From Streptomyces sp. NBS 14/10 (GTDB lineage Bacteria > Actinomycetota > Actinomycetes > Streptomycetales > Streptomycetaceae): DNA of 64,000 nt. The notes under the pieces were generated by a model that was given only the letters and a program-made list of their open reading frames with translations, had not been told where the DNA came from and made no database searches. Numbering within the stretch: the first letter of the stretch is position 1; each line of letters begins with the position of its first letter. The DNA is taken from assembly GCF_002224125.1 (NCBI RefSeq), contig NZ_NCSM01000012.1, forward strand, positions 146,659-210,658, read 5' to 3'. A program made the position numbers and the translations under genes. Shown here one piece after another: positions 18,730-28,293 of this stretch.

Positions 18730-20232
18730 TCAGACCACCATCGGCCGGTCGGCCGGGGTGACGGGGGCCGGGAGCGTCGTGGAGCCCGCGAGATAGCGGT
18801 CCACGGCCGCGGCGGCGGAGCGGCCTTCCGCGATGGCCCATACGATCAGCGACTGGCCGCGGCCCGCGTCACCCGCCACGAAGACGCCCTCGCAGCCGGT
18901 GGCGAACCCCTCGTCCCGGGCGATATTGCCCCGGGCGTCGAGCTCCAGGCCGAGCTGGGTGATCAGGCCGCCGTCCCGCTCAGGACCCGAGAAGCCCAGC
19001 GCCAGCAGGACCATGTCCGCCCGCAGCACCCGCTCGGAGCCCGGTTCGGGCCGCCCGTCCGCGTCGACCCCGACCAGCCGCAGCGCCCGGACAGCGCCCG
19101 TCGCGCCTCCCGGGCCAGGGTGCGCCCCCTCGAAGCGGATCGTGGCGGCCGAGAACAGCCGCGCGTCCACATCGGCGTCCGGGGACGCGCCCAGCTCCTG
19201 GGCCTCCTCATGGGCGGCGGACATCCGGTAGATCTTCGGGTGGACCGGCCAGGGCTGGTCCTCGGGCCGTTCGGTCCCGGGCCGGACGTGGATGTCCAGC
19301 TGGGTGACGGAGGCCGCGCCCTGGCGCAACACGGTGCCCAGGCAGTCCGCGCCGGTGTCCCCGCCGCCGACGATCACCACATGTCTGCCCTCGGCCGTGA
19401 CCGGCGGCCGGGCGAAATCGCCCTCCTGGACCCGGTTGGCCAGCGGCAGATACTCCATCGCCTGATGTATTCCGGCCAACTCCCGCCCGGGCACCGACAG
19501 CTCCCGCCACGCCGTCGCCCCGACCGCGATGACCAGCGCGTCGTAACGGGCCCGCAGCTCGGCGGCGTCCACGTCGGTGCCCACGCCCACGCCCGTACGG
19601 AACTTGGTGCCCTCCGCGAGGAGCTGCGCCAGCCGGCGGTCGAGGTGGCGCTTCTCCATCTTGAACTCGGGGATGCCGTAGCGCAGCAGACCCCCCACCC
19701 GGTCGGCCCGCTCGTACACCGCCACCGTGTGTCCGGCGCGGGTCAGCTGCTGGGCCGCGGCCAGGCCCGCCGGGCCCGAGCCGATGACCGCGACGGTCTT
19801 CCCGGACAGCCGCTCCGGTGGCTTCGGGGTCACATAGCCGCTCTCCCACGCCCGGTCCGCTATCGCCCGCTCGACGTTCTCTATCGTCACCGCGGGCTGG
19901 TTGATGGCCAGCACACATCCGCTCTCGCAGGGCGCGGGGCACAGCCGGCCGGTGAACTCCGGGAAGTTGTTGGTCGCGTGCAGCCGCTCGCTCGCCCGCC
20001 GCCAGTCGTCGCGCGAGACCAGCTCGTTCCACTCAGGGATCAGGTTTCCCAGCGGGCAGCCGTCGTGGCAGAACGGGATGCCGCAGTCCATGCAGCGCCC
20101 GGCCTGCGCGCCGACGATCGGCAGCAGACCGCCGGGCACCTGGACCTCGTTCCAGTCCCGCACCCGCTCGGCCACCGGGCGGCGCGGCGGAAGCCGGCGA
20201 GGTGTGAAGAGAAAGCCTTTCGGGTCGGCCAT
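18730..20232 (-). CDS. gltD: Glutamate synthase small-subunit-type NADPH oxidoreductase
   Basis: The 500-residue flavoprotein has the GltD N-terminal iron-sulfur region: Cys47, 50, 55 and 59 ([13 protein letters not shown]), then Cys98, 102 and 106 (CPAPCESGC). An FAD fold [14 protein letters not shown] and an NADPH fold [12 protein letters not shown] follow. GltD passes electrons from NADPH to the glutamine-dependent synthase subunit GltB. No gltB lies next to it here, so it is either a second, unpaired copy or serves another electron acceptor. A 15-bp palindrome lies upstream (20256-20270). Family assignment is firm; the role as a true GOGAT subunit is less so. Confidence 0.88.
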   Translation of the reverse strand: MADPKGFLFTPRRLPPRRPVAERVRDWNEVQVPGGLLPIVGAQAGRCMDCGIPFCHDGCPLGNLIPEWNELVSRDDWRRASERLHATNNFPEFTGRLCPAPCESGCVLAINQPAVTIENVERAIADRAWESGYVTPKPPERLSGKTVAVIGSGPAGLAAAQQLTRAGHTVAVYERADRVGGLLRYGIPEFKMEKRHLDRRLAQLLAEGTKFRTGVGVGTDVDAAELRARYDALVIAVGATAWRELSVPGRELAGIHQAMEYLPLANRVQEGDFARPPVTAEGRHVVIVGGGDTGADCLGTVLRQGAASVTQLDIHVRPGTERPEDQPWPVHPKIYRMSAAHEEAQELGASPDADVDARLFSAATIRFEGAHPGPGGATGAVRALRLVGVDADGRPEPGSERVLRADMVLLALGFSGPERDGGLITQLGLELDARGNIARDEGFATGCEGVFVAGDAGRGQSLIVWAIAEGRSAAAAVDRYLAGSTTLPAPVTPADRPMVV

Positions 20233-20255
20233 GGCGGCATTCCTTACCCGTGTCT

Positions 20256-20270
20256 GTCCGTGTCACGGAC
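20256..20270. promoter_or_regulatory. Palindromic operator candidate upstream of gltD
   Basis: GTCCGTG (20256-20262), a single T, then CACGGAC (20264-20270) form a perfect 7-bp inverted repeat 24 bases upstream of the gltD start codon. This is a typical position and size for a repressor site. No regulator is assigned. Confidence 0.45.
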
Positions 20271-20465
20271 CGGCCGCGTGGTGGCGGGCGCACCGTGGCA
20301 CACCACGCCTTTCCCCACTGTACGTCCGGCCGCAAGGGCGCCCGTACGGCCGCCACCTGCGGCCACCGCGCAGTCGGCGCATGCGCGATCGCCGCCCGGT
20401 GATGTTCCCCGCACGCTGGAGGAGACGCGCGAAGAGAGACGAAGAGAGACGAAGGGAGCGGCGTC

Positions 20466-20897
20466 ATGGCCTGTGGATCTCGCGGATCGACGCCCCTGTG
20501 GGCCGGCGAGGCCAGCTGGTTCTGCTGCGGCAACTCCTGGGGCCCGTGCGCGAGCACGGGTGGCGGCGCCTGTGGCACCTGCCGGTCCGGCGAGCCGCAG
20601 GCCGCGTGGCCGCACGCCTCCGAGGAGTGCTGGGAGATCACCCGGCCCGACCTGTGCGGGGAGGACATACCGAAGCGTGGCTGTGGCAGCGTACTGACCG
20701 TCCGCCACCAGTGCTCCGACGCGTCGGTGTGTGTGACGATCACCGACTGCGGCCCGCGCACCAAGAGCTTCTGCTCCGAGAAGACCTGCTGCGACGGGGT
20801 CTGCCGGACCAACCGGGTCATCGACCTCACGCCCGCGGCCTTCTCCGCCCTCGGCAGCCTCAGCTCCGGCACCCTGCCGGTGCTGATCGACGAGTGA
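20466..20897 (+). CDS. Cys-rich double-psi beta-barrel protein (RlpA/expansin-like)
   Basis: The 143-residue protein contains about 16 cysteines in its first 120 residues (for example FCCGNSWGPCAS and CSEKTCC). The C-terminal half matches double-psi beta-barrel proteins such as RlpA, barwin and expansins (VCVTITDCGPRT, then RVIDLTPAAFSAL ending with LPVLIDE). No classical signal peptide is visible, which is odd for so Cys-rich a protein. GAAGGGAG lies upstream, inside a small tandem repeat (20431-20460). It heads a plus-strand operon with a Tat-exported protein and a MauE-like membrane protein. A cell-wall-binding role is inferred. Confidence 0.75.
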   Translation: MACGSRGSTPLWAGEASWFCCGNSWGPCASTGGGACGTCRSGEPQAAWPHASEECWEITRPDLCGEDIPKRGCGSVLTVRHQCSDASVCVTITDCGPRTKSFCSEKTCCDGVCRTNRVIDLTPAAFSALGSLSSGTLPVLIDE

Positions 20898-20911
20898 CGG
20901 AGGACCCGGCC

Positions 20912-21568
20912 ATGACCCCGCCCCGACCGGCCCCCGGCCGCCTCAAAGACCCCGCGGACCACGGCAGACGGCGGTTCCTGACCACCGTGGCCCTGGGCGG
21001 CGCCACCATCGTCGGCGCGACCTCGCTGGGCGCCGTCGATGCCGACGCCGCCTTCACCGCGCCCCTTGAACCCCTGGACCCGGCCGTCGCCCGGAGCGCC
21101 TTCGTGGAGGGCCGGATCCAGCGGATCGACGGCAGTGTGCTGGACATCGCCGGATCCCACGGCGACCGGGCGCGGGTACGGCTGACCGACGCCACCAGCG
21201 TCTGGAAGGCGGGGGTCGCCACCGCCGAGCGGATCGAGGCCGGTGACGGGCTGTACGCCCGTGGTGTCCCGATGCCCGATGGCACCGTCGCTGCCGACGC
21301 GGTGTGGGTGAACATCGTGAACCTCTACGCCACCGTCCGCGGCATCGAACAGGACCGGCTCCATCTGACGCACGGAGCGCACCGGATCGTCGGCCATCTG
21401 TCCCCGGCCACCACCAGCGCCTCGTACGCGCGCACCGCCCCCACCTCCGATCTGTCCCGGCTGCGGGTGGGCGACGGCGCCCAGGTGCTCGGTGCGTGGC
21501 GGCCCGCTGACGGGGCCGTGGACATCGTCCGGGTCTCGGTCGGGCCGCCAGCGGGGAGAGTACGGTGA
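20912..21568 (+). CDS. Tat-exported protein of unknown function
   Basis: The 218-residue protein has a clear twin-arginine signal (RRRFLTTVALGG, then a hydrophobic stretch and an Ala-rich cleavage zone near residue 48). The mature part is beta-rich and looks like repeated small barrels (VEGRIQRIDGSVLDIAG, then ARGVPMPDGTVAADAVWV), similar in style to DUF5666-type proteins. The start is ATG 20912, with GGAGGA nearby and 14 bp after the upstream gene. Its stop overlaps the start of the MauE-like gene by four bases (GTGA), so the three genes are a unit. Confidence 0.72.
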   Translation: MTPPRPAPGRLKDPADHGRRRFLTTVALGGATIVGATSLGAVDADAAFTAPLEPLDPAVARSAFVEGRIQRIDGSVLDIAGSHGDRARVRLTDATSVWKAGVATAERIEAGDGLYARGVPMPDGTVAADAVWVNIVNLYATVRGIEQDRLHLTHGAHRIVGHLSPATTSASYARTAPTSDLSRLRVGDGAQVLGAWRPADGAVDIVRVSVGPPAGRVR

Positions 21569-22461
21569 TCGCCCCGCCCGCCGGGGCGGCCCCGCTGCTG
21601 ACCGCCGGGCTGCTCGGCTGGACCGGCGTGGCCAAGCTGTGGCCACGCCGCCCGACCCGCCCGGCGCCGCCCGCCGCGCTCGTCCGGCTGTCGCGCGGCG
21701 CCCGCCCGGCCGCGCTCGCCCTGCGGCTGCTCGGCGTACTGGAACTGCTGCTCGCCATCGCGCTGCTGACGCTGCCCGGGACCGTGGCCTCGGGGGTGGC
21801 GGCAGCCGTCCTCGGCGTGGGCTTCACCGGCTATCTGGGCTACGCCCGCCGGGCCGCACCAGGCTCGTCCTGCGGCTGTACGGGGAGCGGTACGGCCCCC
21901 GTCACCTGGCGCGCCTTCGCCCGCGCCACCGCCCTGGTGGCGGGTGGCGCGGTGGCGGCCGTGGCGGCGACGGCGGGGGAGCCCTGGTGGGCGGCGGTGG
22001 CGCGGCGGCCGGTCGGTTCGCTGTGCCTGGCCGGCGGCGGCGCGATCGGCCTCGTGGCGCTTTCGGCCGACGGCCGTGCGGGCTGGTGGTGGCGCGGCGT
22101 TCGGGCGCGTGGCCTTCGGCGGCGGGGCGGCGGGCCGCCGCTCGCCGAGGCTGCGGACGGCGGCGTGGTCCCGGTGGCCGCCACGGTCGAGCTGCTGGAG
22201 CGCTCGCTGGCCTGGCGGTCGGCGGCCCCGGTGGTGCGGTCCGCGCTGCTCGACCACTGGGACGACGGTGGCTGGCGCGTCCTCCAGTACTCCGGGGTGC
22301 ACGGCGGGGGCCAGGGCGCCAGGCCGGTCTTCGTGCTCTTCGCCGTGGACGCCGCGGCCAGCCTGGACACGGTGGCCGAGCCCGCGGTCCGCGTCGGTGT
22401 GGTCGACGCGGACACCGGAGAGCCGGTGGCGGCCCCCACCCGGCCGGAGCCCAGGGTCTGA
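21565..22461 (+). CDS. MauE/DoxX-like redox-associated membrane protein
   Basis: The 298-residue protein has about four N-terminal hydrophobic helices and a conserved SSCGCTG motif near residue 103, the hallmark of MauE-type proteins that help disulfide or quinone redox work in the envelope. A soluble C-terminal half of unknown fold follows. It begins with GTG overlapping the previous stop. In this operon it may supply disulfide handling for the Cys-rich partner encoded two genes upstream. Its stop abuts the stop of the converging hybrid-kinase pseudogene with no gap. Confidence 0.75.
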   Translation: MIAPPAGAAPLLTAGLLGWTGVAKLWPRRPTRPAPPAALVRLSRGARPAALALRLLGVLELLLAIALLTLPGTVASGVAAAVLGVGFTGYLGYARRAAPGSSCGCTGSGTAPVTWRAFARATALVAGGAVAAVAATAGEPWWAAVARRPVGSLCLAGGGAIGLVALSADGRAGWWWRGVRARGLRRRGGGPPLAEAADGGVVPVAATVELLERSLAWRSAAPVVRSALLDHWDDGGWRVLQYSGVHGGGQGARPVFVLFAVDAAASLDTVAEPAVRVGVVDADTGEPVAAPTRPEPRV

Positions 22462-25400
22462 CTAGGGCCCGGCCGACGCGGCGAGCAGGGCGGTGTCGTC
22501 GTCGACGCGCCCGGGGGCGTGGAGCAGGCCCATGGACCGGTCGATGATCCGCTGCGGGTCGAGCCGCTCCGGCTCGGACAGCCCCGCGCAGGTCGCCCGC
22601 AGGGCCGCCAGCCCCGCGTCGACCGAGAGCCTGCTGTTCTCCACCAGACCGTCGGTGTACAGCAGCAGCCCGGCACCGGCCGGCAGCCGCGTCGCGTGGG
22701 GTCCGCAGAAAGTCGGTGGCCTCGCCCGCCACCACCAGCGGCGGAAGGTGTCCGCCCGACGCCCACCGCAGCCGGCGGGTCCGCGGCTCGTACACCGCGT
22801 ACAGACACGTCGCGAAGTGTTCGACGTCCAGCGACCGCAGATATGCGTCCAGCTTGGCGAGCAGCGTGCCCGGGGCGGCGCGGTCGAGCGCGAAGCCGCG
22901 CAGGGCGGGCCGCAGCCGGCCCATCACGGTCGCGGCGTCCACGTCGTGGCCCATCACATCGCCGATCGCCAGCCCCATGGCCCCGCCGGGCAGCGCGATC
23001 ACGTCGTACCAGTCGCCGCCGATCTCCGTACCGGTGGTGCTGGCCCGGTAGTACGACGCGGTGCGCAGCCCGGGCACCTGGGGCAGGTGCTGGGGCAGCA
23101 GCGCCCGCTGCAGGGTCAGCGCCAGCCGGCGCTCGTTGCGGAACCGGGCGGCGTTGTCGTACGCGAGGGCCAGCCTGCCGATGAGGGATTCGAGGTGCCT
23201 CCGCTCCCCCTCGCGGTACGCCGGCCCGCGCCTGGCGACGGCCAGCGCCCCGAGCGTCCGGCCGTGGGCGACCAGCGGCATGGACAGCACGGTGTCGGGC
23301 GGGGGCGGCCCGGGACTTTCGGCGCCGAGGCTTGTCGCGAGGGCGTGCTCCAACTCCATCGGTCCGACCGTCCGCTTGCCCGCGACGACCACGGACTGCT
23401 CCGCCCGCGGGTCGGTGAAGCGGATCCGGAACTCGTCGGCGAGGGCCGGAATCAGCACCTCCTTCGCCGTCTCCAGCACCTGCGGCGGGTCGAGGCTGTC
23501 GGAGAACAGCATGCTCGCCTGGGCGAGGGAGGTGAGCGCGGCCGCGTGGCGACGGCTGTCGGTGAGCACCCGCTCGCGCAGCCGCGACAGCTCCAGGTTG
23601 GCGCGCACCCGGGCGAGCAGCTGGCGGGCGGAGAAGGGTTTGGCGAGATAGTCGTCCGCGCCCGCCCGCAGGCCCTGCACCGTCGCCTCCTCCCCGGCCC
23701 TGGCGGTCAGCAGGATGATCGGCAGGCGGGTGGTCCGGGGATCCGCGCGCAGCGCCCGTACGAGCGCGAATCCGTCCAGCCGCGGCATCATCACATCGGT
23801 CAGCACCAGGTCGACGGGGCGCGACAGGGCCGTATCCAGCGCCGCCCGGCCGTCCCCGACCAGCAGCACATCGTGGTCCGGGCCGAGCAGTTCCTTGAGG
23901 TAGCAGCGCACATCGGCGTTGTCGTCGGCGACCAGCAGCAGCGGCCGGCGGGCGCCGTCGCCCTCCGGCGGAGCCACCAGGGTCCACTCCTCGGTGGGGA
24001 CCGGGGAGGCTGGGGTGTCCTTGGCGATGTCCGCGGTCAGGTCCGTGTCGCTGCACAGCCAGTGCAGCGCCTCCCCGGCATAGGCGGCGGTGCGCTCCTG
24101 CCTGGCGGCCCCTTCATGGCCGGGAGAGCCGGCGCCGGTGGTGCCCGCCGCCAGATGGGCGGTGCCGAACGGTACCTCCACGGTGAAGGTGCTGCCCTCA
24201 CCCGGCCTGCTGCTCACCGAGACGGTGCCCGCGTGCAGCTCGACCAGGTCCTTGACGAGCGCGAGGCCGATGCCACTGCCCTCGTGCGAGCGCGAGAGCG
24301 CCCCGCGCACCTGGTGAAACCGGTCGAAGAGATACGGCAGCTCCTCCGGGGGCACCCCGGTGCCGGTGTCCGCCACGGTCAGCCGCGCCCGCTCCCCGGC
24401 CGCGACCAGCCGCACCGTGACCCCGCCCGCGAAGGTGAACTTGAGCGCGTTGCTGAGCAGATTGAGGACGATCTTCTCCCACATCTCCCGGTCCACATGC
24501 ACCGGTCCGGGCAGCGGAGGACACTCCACCCGCAGGCTGAGCCCCGCCAGGTCGAAGGCGGAGCGGAACACCGCCGCCAGCTCCGCCGTGACATGCGAGA
24601 GATCCACCGGCTCGAAGTGGCCCCTCAACCGCCCGGCCTCCGCCCGGGAGACATCGAGCAGCGTGTTGACCAGCTTCAACAGACGCAGCGCGCTGCGCTC
24701 GGCGAGCTCGAGCTGTCTGCGCCGCTCGGGTCGGTCCTCCACCGAGAGGGCCTGCTGCACCGGCCCGAGCAGCAGGGTCAGCGGGGTGCGGAACTCATGG
24801 CTGACGTTGGCGAAGAACGTCGTCTTGGCGCGGTCCAGCTCGGCCAGCGCCTCCGCGCGCAGACGGTGCTCCTGCTGGGTGTGCGCCGCCGCCAGCACCG
24901 CGCTGACACCGCGGGCGAGCACATCGTAGAAGTCCTGGTAGGAGGCGTTGACGGGCAGCTTGGGGTTGACCCCCATGACGAGTACGCCCGCCACCTCGTC
25001 CGAGCGGAGCAGCGGATGGGCCAGTGCTTTCTCCCCCGGCCACCCGAGCAGCGAACCCGGCAGCCAGGCCGGGGCGGCGCCCTGGACCACCGCGGCCAGC
25101 CGCGCCGCGAGCCCGCCCTCCGCGGCGGGCTCCTCCAGCCGTAGGTCCTCGGCCGGCCCGGCGGTGTCCGCCGCCACGGCCGTGGCGGCGGACAGCCGCA
25201 GCCTTCCGGGCCGTGGCGCCAGATAGACCGCGGTGAACGGCACGTCCTCCCGGTGGCCGTCCAGCACCTCAGCGACCGTACGGGCGACGTCCTGCGGGGT
25301 GAGCAGCCCGGCCGTCTTGGAGCCGAGGGCGGCCAGCAGCCGCAGCCGCCGCTCGCTGAGCACCCGGGCCGTGGTCTCGGTCACGACGCACAGCACCCCG

Positions 25401-25855
25401 CCCACCGAGCCGTCCGGCAGCGGCATCGGCTGGAAGGAGATGTCGTAATAGGACTGCTCCAGAAAGCCGCGCCGGATGAGCTGGAACGCCATGTCGTTGA
25501 CCAGGATCGGCTTGCGGCCGTCCACCACGGAGCGGAAGAGCGGCCCCGTGGTCTTCTCCCAGTTCTCCGGGAACACCTCGCCGCACGGCTCGCCCAGCGC
25601 CCCCGGGTGCTTGCTGCCGATGAGGGCGGCGTAGCTCGCGTTGTACAGCATCCGGAGTTCGGGGCCCCAGAACAGCGCCATCGGCTGTTCGGAGCCGAGG
25701 GTGACCCGCAGGGCCTCGGTCAGCCGGGCAGGCCACATGTCCGTACGCCCCAGGGGGGTCGCCGCCCAGTCGATGCCGCTCATCAGGCTGCCCAGCGAAC
25801 CGCCCGCGGCGAACAGCTCCTCCGCCGTTGAGTGCTGCCTCTCGGGCCCGTTCAT
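22462..25855 (-). pseudogene. Hybrid sensor kinase-receiver-SpoIIE phosphatase with frameshifting deletion
   Basis: From ATG 25855 the frame encodes a PAS-like domain, a GAF domain and a HisKA domain (FFANVSHEFRTP, His near 350) with its ATPase. A receiver (LVLTDVMMPRLDG, Asp near 684), a second GAF and a PP2C/SpoIIE domain (EIGGDWYDVIALPGG near 948) follow. Similarity stops after VVAGEATDFL. The final part (LPAGAGLLLYTDGLVEN to the stop at 22462-22464) continues in another frame. The break is near 22686-22712, where roughly 15-20 usual residues are also missing. The unbroken frame instead runs antisense through the MauE-like gene. A real lesion or an assembly error are both possible. The intact protein would be about 1,130 residues. 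Confidence 0.8.
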
Positions 25856-25924
25856 CGAGTCGGCTCTCCTCAGTCACAGTGTGGCACAGCGGTGCCGCGA
25901 TGAATCGTTGGTACGGTCTGCTGA

Positions 25925-26797
25925 GTGCGCGGGCCCACACCGCGGGACGACGGATCACCGCGAGACGACGAACCGCCGCGCGGCGGACGGGCGCGGCGGG
26001 ACCACGAATCCCCCTTCAAACGGCTGCATGAGGCCTTCCACGCCTCCCCGGTGGGGCGCGGATGGCGGCGCGGCAGCGAGTTCGAACTGCTCCACCGCGC
26101 CATGGGTTTTGCCGCGCTCGGGTTCCTCACCCTCGTACCGCTGCTGATCGTGGTCGCCGCGGCCGACCCGGTGAACCGGCAGGGGTTCGCCCAATGGCTG
26201 GCCGAAGGGCTCGGGGTGTCCGACGGGTCGCGGGACGAGGTGCGGCGGCTGTTCGCTCCGCCGCGGCAGGCGTTGGAGACCACCACGGCGTTCGGTCTGG
26301 CGACGCTGTGCGTGTTCGGCCTCCGGTTCGGGGCCGCGGTGCAGACCGGCTACGAGAAGGTGTGGGAGCTGCCCCCGGGCCGCTGGCACACCATCTGGCG
26401 CCATCTGGTGTGGCTCGCGGTGCTCATCGGCTACCTCCTGTTGTCCTCGCACCTGGGGCCGGGGTGGCGGCTGGGGATCGGGATCGTGGGGACGGTGGCG
26501 TTCTTCTGGTGGTCGCAGCGCGTGCTGCTCGGCGGGCGGATCGGCTGGGGTGCCCTGCTGCCCGGAGCGCTGGCGACCGGGCTCGGGCTGTTGGGCCTGC
26601 GGATCTTCTCCCGGCTGGTGTTCTCCCCGCTGATCGCCTCCAGCGCCGTCTCGTACGGCCCGGTCGGCACGGTCCTGGTCGTCCAGTCCTGGCTGGTCGG
26701 CGTCGGCTTCGTGGTCTTCGGCGGGGCGCTCCTCGGCAGGCTGCTGCACGAGGAGTGGGTGCTGATGACGAACCGGCACCGACACGGGAAGGGCTGA
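25925..26797 (+). CDS. YihY/BrkB-family inner membrane protein
   Basis: The protein is about 290 residues, with a charged cytoplasmic N-terminus and roughly six transmembrane helices (for example MGFAALGFLTLVPLLIVVAA and LVWLAVLIGYLLLSSHL). The layout matches the YihY/BrkB family, once misnamed ribonuclease BN. These proteins are probably transporters or envelope factors of unknown substrate. The GTG start at 25925 lacks a strong ribosome binding site, and an internal start is possible because the first 40 residues are low-complexity. It is divergent from the hybrid-kinase pseudogene. Confidence 0.75.
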   Translation: MRGPTPRDDGSPRDDEPPRGGRARRDHESPFKRLHEAFHASPVGRGWRRGSEFELLHRAMGFAALGFLTLVPLLIVVAAADPVNRQGFAQWLAEGLGVSDGSRDEVRRLFAPPRQALETTTAFGLATLCVFGLRFGAAVQTGYEKVWELPPGRWHTIWRHLVWLAVLIGYLLLSSHLGPGWRLGIGIVGTVAFFWWSQRVLLGGRIGWGALLPGALATGLGLLGLRIFSRLVFSPLIASSAVSYGPVGTVLVVQSWLVGVGFVVFGGALLGRLLHEEWVLMTNRHRHGKG

Positions 26798-26922
26798 CCG
26801 TACGGGGCGCTCGTCACACGGATGGCCAGGATCTGTCGCGGAGTCACGATCTTGATCGGATCCTCTCCTTATATGACACATGGGCATTGTTGGCCCTGTG
26901 CTTTGCAGAGGAGATAAGCGCC

Positions 26923-27420
26923 ATGCATCACCTGAAGCGTGCCGGCCTCAGCGCGGCCACCGGGCTTACCGCCCTTCTGGCCTGCGCCGCCCCGGCATCG
27001 GCCGTGGGGGACGACAACTTTGACCCGTCCCATCGAGAGACCGTCTTCAATCTGATCACACAGCCGGTCGACCAGAGCTTCCTGGACTTCGACGGCGTCG
27101 GGCCGAGCCAGGGCGACGAGCTGATCATCAGCGGAAACGTGCTGCAGAACAGCCAACAGGTGGGCACGTTCAGCGAGGTGTGCACGATCACCCGGGTCGG
27201 GGTCCCGGACGAGAGCGACCTGCTGTGCGAGGGCACTCTCGTGCTGCCGCAGGGCCAGATCACCTTCCAGGGGCGGTTCACGATCATGGCCGGCGGCCCC
27301 TCGGACGTCACTTTGGCCATCACGGGAGGCACGGGCGTCTACCGCACCGCGCACGGCTTCATCCAGGCCGTCAACCCGGGCGCAGCCCAGACGGAGATCG
27401 TCGTCCACCTCATCCCCTGA
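26923..27420 (+). CDS. Secreted allene-oxide-cyclase/dirigent-like barrel protein
   Basis: The 165-residue protein has a signal peptide (LKRAGLSAATGLTALLACAA, cleavage near residue 27). The mature domain has the pattern of AOC/dirigent-like beta-barrels: GDELIISGNVLQNSQQVG, CTITRV, GTLVLPQGQITFQGRF, then AITGGTGVYRTAHGF. In plants such barrels guide cyclisation or radical coupling of small molecules; the bacterial relatives are mostly uncharacterised. GAGGAGATAAG precedes the ATG. It stands alone and converges with the RiPP transporter operon across a strong terminator. Confidence 0.8.
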   Translation: MHHLKRAGLSAATGLTALLACAAPASAVGDDNFDPSHRETVFNLITQPVDQSFLDFDGVGPSQGDELIISGNVLQNSQQVGTFSEVCTITRVGVPDESDLLCEGTLVLPQGQITFQGRFTIMAGGPSDVTLAITGGTGVYRTAHGFIQAVNPGAAQTEIVVHLIP

Positions 27421-27440
27421 CCAGCGGAGACACACTCCCG

Positions 27441-27480
27441 TGGCGGACCCGGGCGGCCAGCGCGCGGCCCGGGTCCGCCA
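27441..27480. terminator. Strong bidirectional terminator hairpin
   Basis: A perfect 14-bp stem is formed by TGGCGGACCCGGGC (27441-27454) and GCCCGGGTCCGCCA (27467-27480) with a 12-nt loop. It separates the secreted barrel gene from the converging ABC permease gene. Confidence 0.85.
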
Positions 27481-27483
27481 GTG

Positions 27484-28293
27484 TCAGATCTCGCGGGCGC
27501 GAGCCATCAACGAGCGTCCGATGAGCGAGCAGGCGACGGCCGCGATGGCGAGCAGGGTCAGCATCCAGGGCCAGGCGGCGCCGAACCCATTGAGCGCCCC
27601 GTCGCGGATGCAGCGGATCCCGTACGTCACCGGATTGGCCCAGGACAGCCAGCGCAGCACCGGGGCCATCTGCGCCGCGGGATAGAACGAGGGGCTGGCG
27701 AACAGCAGCGTGGGCGCGAGCACGTTGATGGTCACCGTGAAGCGCTGGAAATCCTTGAACAAGGTGGCGAGCAGCAGATACAGGCCGTTGAACGCCATCG
27801 ACGCGACGGTGATCCCGCACAGGATCGCCACCCAGTGGCTGGGCGGCCAGCGGAAGGTGAACACCAGGAGGGACACCCCCAGCGCGGCCAGGCTCTGCGC
27901 GAGGATCAGCAGCGTACTGACGATGAGCTTTCCCGCCACATAGCTGCCGCGCCGCAACGGATAGGACCACAGTTCCACGTCCATCCGTCCCAGGCGCTCC
28001 TGGAAGAGGGAGGTGCCCGCGGTGGTGGCCGCCGCGAGCATCGAGGAGAGCAGCAGGGCGGGGACCGCGAATTCCGGGTAGCTGACGAGACGGCCCTCGT
28101 ACCGCACGTCCCCGATCAGACGGGACAGGGAGGTGGCGAAGAGAAGCAGGTACACGGCGCTCGGGGTGATGGCGAGCAGCAGGTTGGTGCGGTTGCGGGT
28201 GAGCAGCAGATACTCGCGGTACATCGTCGCCGCGATGTCGCCGCGCAGCAGCGTCGGCCCCGTGGCCGGTCCCGATACGAGGTCAGCCGTCAT
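27484..28293 (-). CDS. ABC-2 type transporter permease (RiPP operon)
   Basis: The 269-residue protein has about six transmembrane helices and the ABC-2 permease layout (LLLTRNRTNLLLAITPSAVY, VPALLLSSMLAAATTAGTSL, then VTYGIRCIRDGALNG), as in DrrB-type exporters. Its start overlaps the ATPase stop by 11 bp. It is the last gene of a five-gene minus-strand operon with a precursor peptide, a radical SAM maturase and a PqqD-like protein. The likely role is export of, or self-protection against, the modified peptide. Confidence 0.88.
   Translation of the reverse strand: MTADLVSGPATGPTLLRGDIAATMYREYLLLTRNRTNLLLAITPSAVYLLLFATSLSRLIGDVRYEGRLVSYPEFAVPALLLSSMLAAATTAGTSLFQERLGRMDVELWSYPLRRGSYVAGKLIVSTLLILAQSLAALGVSLLVFTFRWPPSHWVAILCGITVASMAFNGLYLLLATLFKDFQRFTVTINVLAPTLLFASPSFYPAAQMAPVLRWLSWANPVTYGIRCIRDGALNGFGAAWPWMLTLLAIAAVACSLIGRSLMARAREI

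Noticed and set aside
21902..22690. Unbroken continuation of the hybrid kinase frame past the deletion
   Set aside because: The translation becomes Arg/Pro-rich and runs antisense through the MauE-like gene, so it is read-through after a frameshift and not a real domain.
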